A model generated the notes under the pieces. It did not search any database. It had not been told where the DNA came from and worked only from the letters and a program-made list of their open reading frames with translations. This document shows, piece after piece, positions 33,141-36,723 of a DNA stretch of 36,723 nt. The stretch's first letter is position 1; each line of letters begins with the position of its first letter. The stretch is from assembly GCF_025465275.1 (NCBI RefSeq), contig NZ_JAODNK010000158.1, positions 1 through 36,723 on the forward strand, in the 5' to 3' direction. A program made the translations under genes and the position numbers. Source of the DNA: Nocardia sp. (lineage in GTDB: Bacteria > Actinomycetota > Actinomycetes > Mycobacteriales > Mycobacteriaceae).

Positions 33141-34772
33141 GTGAGCGATCACCATCATCACCATCACGACCACTCCGGGCCCATAGCGATCGGTACTACC
33201 GCCGCGCGTGTGGTCGTCGGACTGCTGACGTTCATCGGCGTGCTGGTCGTGGCCGGGGCATTCTGGCTGTGGCCCAGTTCGCAGCACGTCGATATTCCGC
33301 TGCCCATGCAGAACGGGGGCGGCGGGGCGCTGCAGACCGAGGCCGGGACTGTGATTTCGCAGGATCTCGGTGCGTGTGGCAGTCCCTCGCAGGGGAAGCC
33401 GTTCGACGAGAAGCCGCAGGCGCCGCGCACCACCGGGTACAACTGCCAGCGCAGCATCGTTACCATCGACTCCGGGCCGGACAAGGGCAGCCTCACGCTC
33501 TTCGAAATCGCGCCCGGCCCAGGGCAACCGGATCTGCGCGTCGGCGATCGAATGCGCATCGTGCGGCAGACCGACCCCAAGGCGAAGCCGGGTGATGCCA
33601 GCGGCACGACGTACTCGTTCGACGACTATGCGCGCGGGTTGCCGCTCAGCATCATTGTCGGGGCTTTCGCGCTCGTCATCATCGTGGTCGCGCGCTGGCG
33701 CGGGCTACGTGCGCTGATCGGAATTCTCTGCGCCTTCGCGGTGCTGGTCGGATTCATGCTGCCCGCACTGCTGGACGGGAAGCCTGCCATTCCGGTGGCG
33801 CTGGTGGCGGGCGCGCTGATTCTCTATTCGGTGCTGTATCTCGCGCACGGGGTGAATCTGCGAACCAGTTCCGCGCTGCTCGGCACCCTCAGTTCGATGG
33901 CGCTGGCGGCCGTACTGTCCTGGCTCGCACTGAAGATGACACATCTGACGGGCCTGTCCGAGGAACAGAACACCAATGTCGCCACCTATCTGCAGCATGT
34001 CAGCATTACCGGACTGCTGTTGGCGGGCTTCATCATCGGCTCGCTCGGTGTGCTCAACGATGTGACCATCACCCAGGCCTCGGCCGCCTTCGAGTTGGCG
34101 GCGCTCGACGAAAAGGCCACCCGGCGCGGCATTTTCGCCGCCGCCATGCGGGTCGGCCGGGACCACATCGCCAGTACCGTCTACACCCTGGTGCTCGCCT
34201 ATGCCGGTGGTGCGCTGCCATTGCTGCTGCTGTTCAGTGTCGCGGGGCGCTCCATTCGGGACGTGCTCACCGGTGATGCCGTCGGCATCGAGATCGCGCG
34301 TTCCGCGGTCGGTGGTATCGCCCTCGCACTGTCCGTGCCGTTGACCACGGCCATCGCGGTGATCCTGGCTCGCCCGTTCGGTGGCAAGCAGCCCGCACGG
34401 CCGCGCGCCGCGGGGCCGAATCGGCCGCGCCAGTCCGCGCGCCCGCCGCGTCCGGAACGGACCGGTGCGGCCCGGCAGGTTCCGGTAGCCGAAGACGCAC
34501 AACCGATTCCGGCGGCCCGGGGCCAACGGCAAACCCCCGCGGTGAGTCCGGCGCCGCCGCCGTATCGGGGCGATCAGCCGCCGACGCAGGCCTTCCGGCC
34601 GGTGACGGGACCGGTCGATCGGGTGCAGGAGCAGGCGGATCCGCCGGCGCCGTGGTCGCTGAGAGCTGCTGCGGAGCAAGCGAATACACCGTCGCAGCAG
34701 GTGGATCCGAATGCGCCGTGGCCCACCAAACCGCAGCAACCGCCGCGTGGCGGGCGGCACTCCAAGCCGTGA
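33141..34772 (+). CDS. YibE/F-family membrane protein with natural His6 N-terminus
   Basis: Integral membrane protein of 543 residues from a GTG at 33141, chosen because the upstream frame covers the 6C RNA region. Residues 4-9 are six consecutive histidines with mixed CAC/CAT codons, followed by DH. Membrane segment 1 is at about 23-44. An outer domain (45-150) has two Cys (ACGSP, YNCQR). Seven or so helices from 157 to 400 include the family stretch GSLGVLNDVTITQASAAFE. About 402-543 is a Pro/Ala/Gln-rich cytoplasmic tail. The YibE/F function is unknown; transport is a common suggestion. Confidence 0.87.
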   Translation: MSDHHHHHHDHSGPIAIGTTAARVVVGLLTFIGVLVVAGAFWLWPSSQHVDIPLPMQNGGGGALQTEAGTVISQDLGACGSPSQGKPFDEKPQAPRTTGYNCQRSIVTIDSGPDKGSLTLFEIAPGPGQPDLRVGDRMRIVRQTDPKAKPGDASGTTYSFDDYARGLPLSIIVGAFALVIIVVARWRGLRALIGILCAFAVLVGFMLPALLDGKPAIPVALVAGALILYSVLYLAHGVNLRTSSALLGTLSSMALAAVLSWLALKMTHLTGLSEEQNTNVATYLQHVSITGLLLAGFIIGSLGVLNDVTITQASAAFELAALDEKATRRGIFAAAMRVGRDHIASTVYTLVLAYAGGALPLLLLFSVAGRSIRDVLTGDAVGIEIARSAVGGIALALSVPLTTAIAVILARPFGGKQPARPRAAGPNRPRQSARPPRPERTGAARQVPVAEDAQPIPAARGQRQTPAVSPAPPPYRGDQPPTQAFRPVTGPVDRVQEQADPPAPWSLRAAAEQANTPSQQVDPNAPWPTKPQQPPRGGRHSKP

Positions 34773-34828
34773 GGGCTGTGCGGCAAACTCATTTGCTGGA
34801 GTACATGCTTGCACCGTGAATCGGGCGG

Positions 34829-35593
34829 TCACACTGTCAGACGGGCCGCCTCGCACAGTGCGGCCACGCCGTCGGCGTCCGTCGCGAAGTGATCGGAGCC
34901 GCGCGGCACACCGATCTCCTCGAACGACACTTCGGTGCTGTCCGACTGCGGCAGGGCGGGCACCGGAATCCGTACGGCCGCATGCAGATCCCGCACACCG
35001 GTCAGCTCGATCACCCGGCGGGCATTGTCGGCGCGCAGTCCACCGCAGGCCATCACCTCGATGCGGCCGTCGGCCAGGGTGACCAACCGGGTGATGAGGG
35101 CGGCGCCGTCGAGTACAGACACCTGACGACCCGAAGTCAGCAGCCGGGTGAAACCCAGTTCCAGCAGTTGGTCGAAGCCGCCGTACGGATCCGCGCACAC
35201 ATCGAAGGCGCGATGACAGGTGACCTCCATGCCCTCGGCGGCGGCCAGTAGCTCGGTATTCGCTTCGGTATCGATATTCCCGTGTTCGTCGAGTACGCCG
35301 ATGACCACTCCGTGTGCGCCCAGCCGCCGCACCAGCTCGATATCGGCGCGCATGAGCGCCACCTCCTCGGCGGAATATCGGAAGTCGCCGGGCCGCGGCC
35401 GAATCAGCACATGCACCTGGACGTTCTCCGCGGCCCCCACCGCGGCCTCCACCAATGCGGCATTGGGCGTCAGTCCGCCCACCGACAATCCGGTGCACAA
35501 TTCGACCCGCGCCGCCCCCGCCGCATCCGCGATACGCACCCCCGCCAGCGACTCCACCCCGATCTCGACCCGAACCGCCCGCGCTTCCGTCAT
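34829..35593 (-). CDS. cutC: CutC family protein (PF-UMF-like, named copper homeostasis)
   Basis: TIM-barrel protein of 254 residues from the ATG at 35593 (MTEARAVRVEIGVESLAG); a longer upstream frame is unlike the family. Signature stretches are GAARVELCTGLSVGGLTPN, VHVLIRPRPGDFRYSAEE, EVTCHRAFDVCADP and LLTSGRQ. The name CutC comes from copper tolerance in Escherichia coli, but the role of this family is disputed. GAGG lies only one base before the ATG. It converges on the YibE/F gene with 56 bp between stops. A function in copper handling here is not supported by neighbours. Confidence 0.9.
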   Translation of the reverse strand: MTEARAVRVEIGVESLAGVRIADAAGAARVELCTGLSVGGLTPNAALVEAAVGAAENVQVHVLIRPRPGDFRYSAEEVALMRADIELVRRLGAHGVVIGVLDEHGNIDTEANTELLAAAEGMEVTCHRAFDVCADPYGGFDQLLELGFTRLLTSGRQVSVLDGAALITRLVTLADGRIEVMACGGLRADNARRVIELTGVRDLHAAVRIPVPALPQSDSTEVSFEEIGVPRGSDHFATDADGVAALCEAARLTV

Positions 35594-35798
35594 ACCTCGA
35601 AGTATGGTCGAAGATCGCCCCCAGTGTTTGCTAAGCATTAGCAGATTCGATCTTCGCAACCCGCTATTCACCGAACTCCCTGGGCCCTGGCACCGGGACG
35701 GAACAGCCTGTGTCGGGAAGGAACAGCTCGTACGGGGTTGTGCGATCTCGACCCATGCTGTGTGGTCGATGCGAAATTGACCGGTGGGCAGAAACGAC

Positions 35799-35832
35799 AC
35801 GGGCGCGCTACCCGGTGGGGTAGCGCGCCCGT
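35799..35832 (-). terminator. Perfect 15-bp hairpin after the repeat-protein gene
   Basis: ACGGGCGCGCTACCC (35799-35813) pairs perfectly with 35818-35832 around GGTG. It lies 15 bp after the repeat-protein stop, and GTCGTTTCTG follows on the minus strand. Confidence 0.85.
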
Positions 35833-35847
35833 ATCAGTGTTCGGTTG

Positions 35848-36723
35848 TCAGCTCTTCTTGCCCGGGGCCTTCAGGCCGGACTTGAAGCCGAGGCCGCCCG
35901 GCTTGGCTGCCGGCGGGGTGGCGGCGCCGTTGTCCTTGGTGCCGTTGGCCTCCGGTGCGGCCAGCTCGGGAGCCGGAGCCTCGGGGGCCGGATCGGCCGG
36001 GGCCGCAGGCGCTTCGGCGGCCGGAGCTGCCGGAGCGGTGGCCGGGGCCTTCGCGCCGGGAGCCTTTGCGGCGGGGCGCTTGAGGCCGGACTTCATGGCC
36101 AGACCCTTGGGCGCGATGGTCGGCTTGGCCTCGGTGGCCTCGGCCGGAGCGGCCGCGGGAGCGGAGGCTTCGGCGGGAGTCGACGCGGCGGGCTTGGCGC
36201 CCGGAGTCTTGGCGGCGCCCTTCATGGCCAGGCCCTTACCGGGTGCCTTTGCCGGACCCTTCATGGCCAGGCCCTTGGCGGGTGCGGCCGGGGCGGCGGA
36301 AGCCTCGGTGGGAGCCGCTGCCGGAGCGGCGGTTTCCGCGGCAGTCGCGGCCGGGGCAGCAGCCTTCGCACCCGGAGCCTTCGCGGGGCCCTTCATGGCG
36401 AGGCCCTTGCCGCCGGGTGCCTTTGCCGGACCCTTCATGGCCAGGCCCTTGGCGGGTGCGGCCGGGGCGGCGGAAGCCTCGGTGGAAGCTGCTGCCGGAG
36501 CGGCGGTTTCCGCGGCAGCGGGGGCAGCGGCCTTCGCGCCGGGTGCCTTGAGGCCACCTTTCATACCCAGACCCTTGCCGCCCGGTGCCTTCGCCGGACC
36601 CTTCATACCCAGGCCCTTACCCGGGGCCGGTGCGGCCTTGGGCTCGGCTGCGGCCTCCTCGACCACAGGCTCGGCGACAACAGGCTCCGGTTCCGAAACC
36701 GGTTCCGGCTCTTGCACCTTGGG
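35848..36723 (-). CDS. Ala/Pro/Lys-rich repeat protein, probably the C-terminal tail of a larger protein
   Basis: The frame is open to the window edge; a GTG at 36717 could start it, but it is more likely internal. About 290 residues are visible. An acidic Glu/Pro/Val segment is followed by modules KGLAMKGPAKAPG, GGLKAPG and AAAPAAAET, one block recurring every 58 residues, and the end is FKSGLKAPGKKS. The tail is basic, disordered and low in aromatics. I recall similar KGLG-type repeats at the C-terminus of M. tuberculosis Rv0338c, a Fe-S reductase adjacent to aspC, so that is the best guess. No catalytic domain is in the window. Confidence 0.7.
   Translation of the reverse strand, partial: PKVQEPEPVSEPEPVVAEPVVEEAAAEPKAAPAPGKGLGMKGPAKAPGGKGLGMKGGLKAPGAKAAAPAAAETAAPAAASTEASAAPAAPAKGLAMKGPAKAPGGKGLAMKGPAKAPGAKAAAPAATAAETAAPAAAPTEASAAPAAPAKGLAMKGPAKAPGKGLAMKGAAKTPGAKPAASTPAEASAPAAAPAEATEAKPTIAPKGLAMKSGLKRPAAKAPGAKAPATAPAAPAAEAPAAPADPAPEAPAPELAAPEANGTKDNGAATPPAAKPGGLGFKSGLKAPGKKS
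36241..36485. repeat. 174-bp-period coding repeat
   Basis: The 71-bp segment 36241-36311 recurs exactly at 36415-36485, a period of 174 bp or 58 codons, inside the repeat protein. Exact DNA identity in addition to protein identity indicates recent duplication or gene conversion and likely length variation. Confidence 0.85.

Noticed and set aside
36241..36485. Possible CRISPR-like array
   Set aside because: The repeats are in frame, contiguous coding modules with no spacer structure; no cas genes are present.
35848..36717. Complete histone-like (Lsr2/HU tail) protein
   Set aside because: No HU or Lsr2 domain is visible and the frame is open to the window edge, so completeness cannot be claimed.
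1..36723. Insertion sequence, integrase or prophage
   Set aside because: No transposase, integrase or phage protein and no terminal inverted repeats with target duplications were found.

Overview
The window is high-GC DNA from a mycolic-acid actinomycete (order Mycobacteriales), most likely Nocardia or a close relative. Several proteins correspond to Mycobacterium tuberculosis genes recalled from memory: fadA2, fabG4, htdX, an Rv0238-like TetR, lpqI, fadE5, dcd and aspC. There is also an actinobacterial 6C RNA and a bifunctional-type dCTP deaminase. I see no insertion sequence, prophage or CRISPR array. Genes are short transcription units on both strands, often separated by perfect hairpin terminators.

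Left part (1-17.8 kb). A lipid-metabolism block opens the window. Thiolase fadA2 (cut by the window edge) is divergent from fabG4-htdX. A DUF5685-like protein with a collagen-like linker and a cysteine-rich tail follows, then a TetR regulator and a GH3 lipoprotein (NagZ/LpqI). Further on lies acyl-CoA dehydrogenase fadE5. A near-palindromic operator is shared by the fadA2/fabG4 and TetR promoters, and a related shorter palindrome lies upstream of fadE5, suggesting one fatty-acid regulon under the local TetR. Between these are a secreted-protein/lipase-like pair whose hydrolase lacks its catalytic Ser and His, NAD-type 6-phosphogluconate dehydrogenase, and a VanW-family cell-wall protein preceded by a strong orphan hairpin. 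A VOC protein, a small alpha/beta hydrolase and a methyltransferase complete the region.

Middle (17.8-27.4 kb). This holds a secreted DUF4185 protein, a GlxA-type AraC regulator divergent from an NAD-dependent epimerase-like protein, and a hydrolase-crotonase operon. A type II toxin-antitoxin pair, a small lipoprotein, tRNA-Gly(CCC), cytochrome c oxidase subunit I, dcd and a YdcF-like protein follow.

Right part (27.4-36.7 kb). A membrane-anchored Hsp70-like protein comes first, then an XRE-TPR regulator divergent from a small uncharacterised protein, and the AlaT/AspC aminotransferase. The 6C RNA sits in a structured intergenic region and is followed by a YibE/F membrane protein with a natural hexahistidine N-terminus and by CutC. 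The window ends in a low-complexity repeat protein that is probably the C-terminal tail of a larger Fe-S oxidoreductase.

Most enzymes are ordinary core genes. The parts deserving a second look are the three-promoter operator, the cysteine-rich DUF5685 protein, the triad-less lipase pair, the orphan hairpin before vanW, the third C-loop hairpin of the 6C RNA, and the membrane Hsp70-like protein. Family names and M. tuberculosis correspondences come from recognition of sequence, not from a search.
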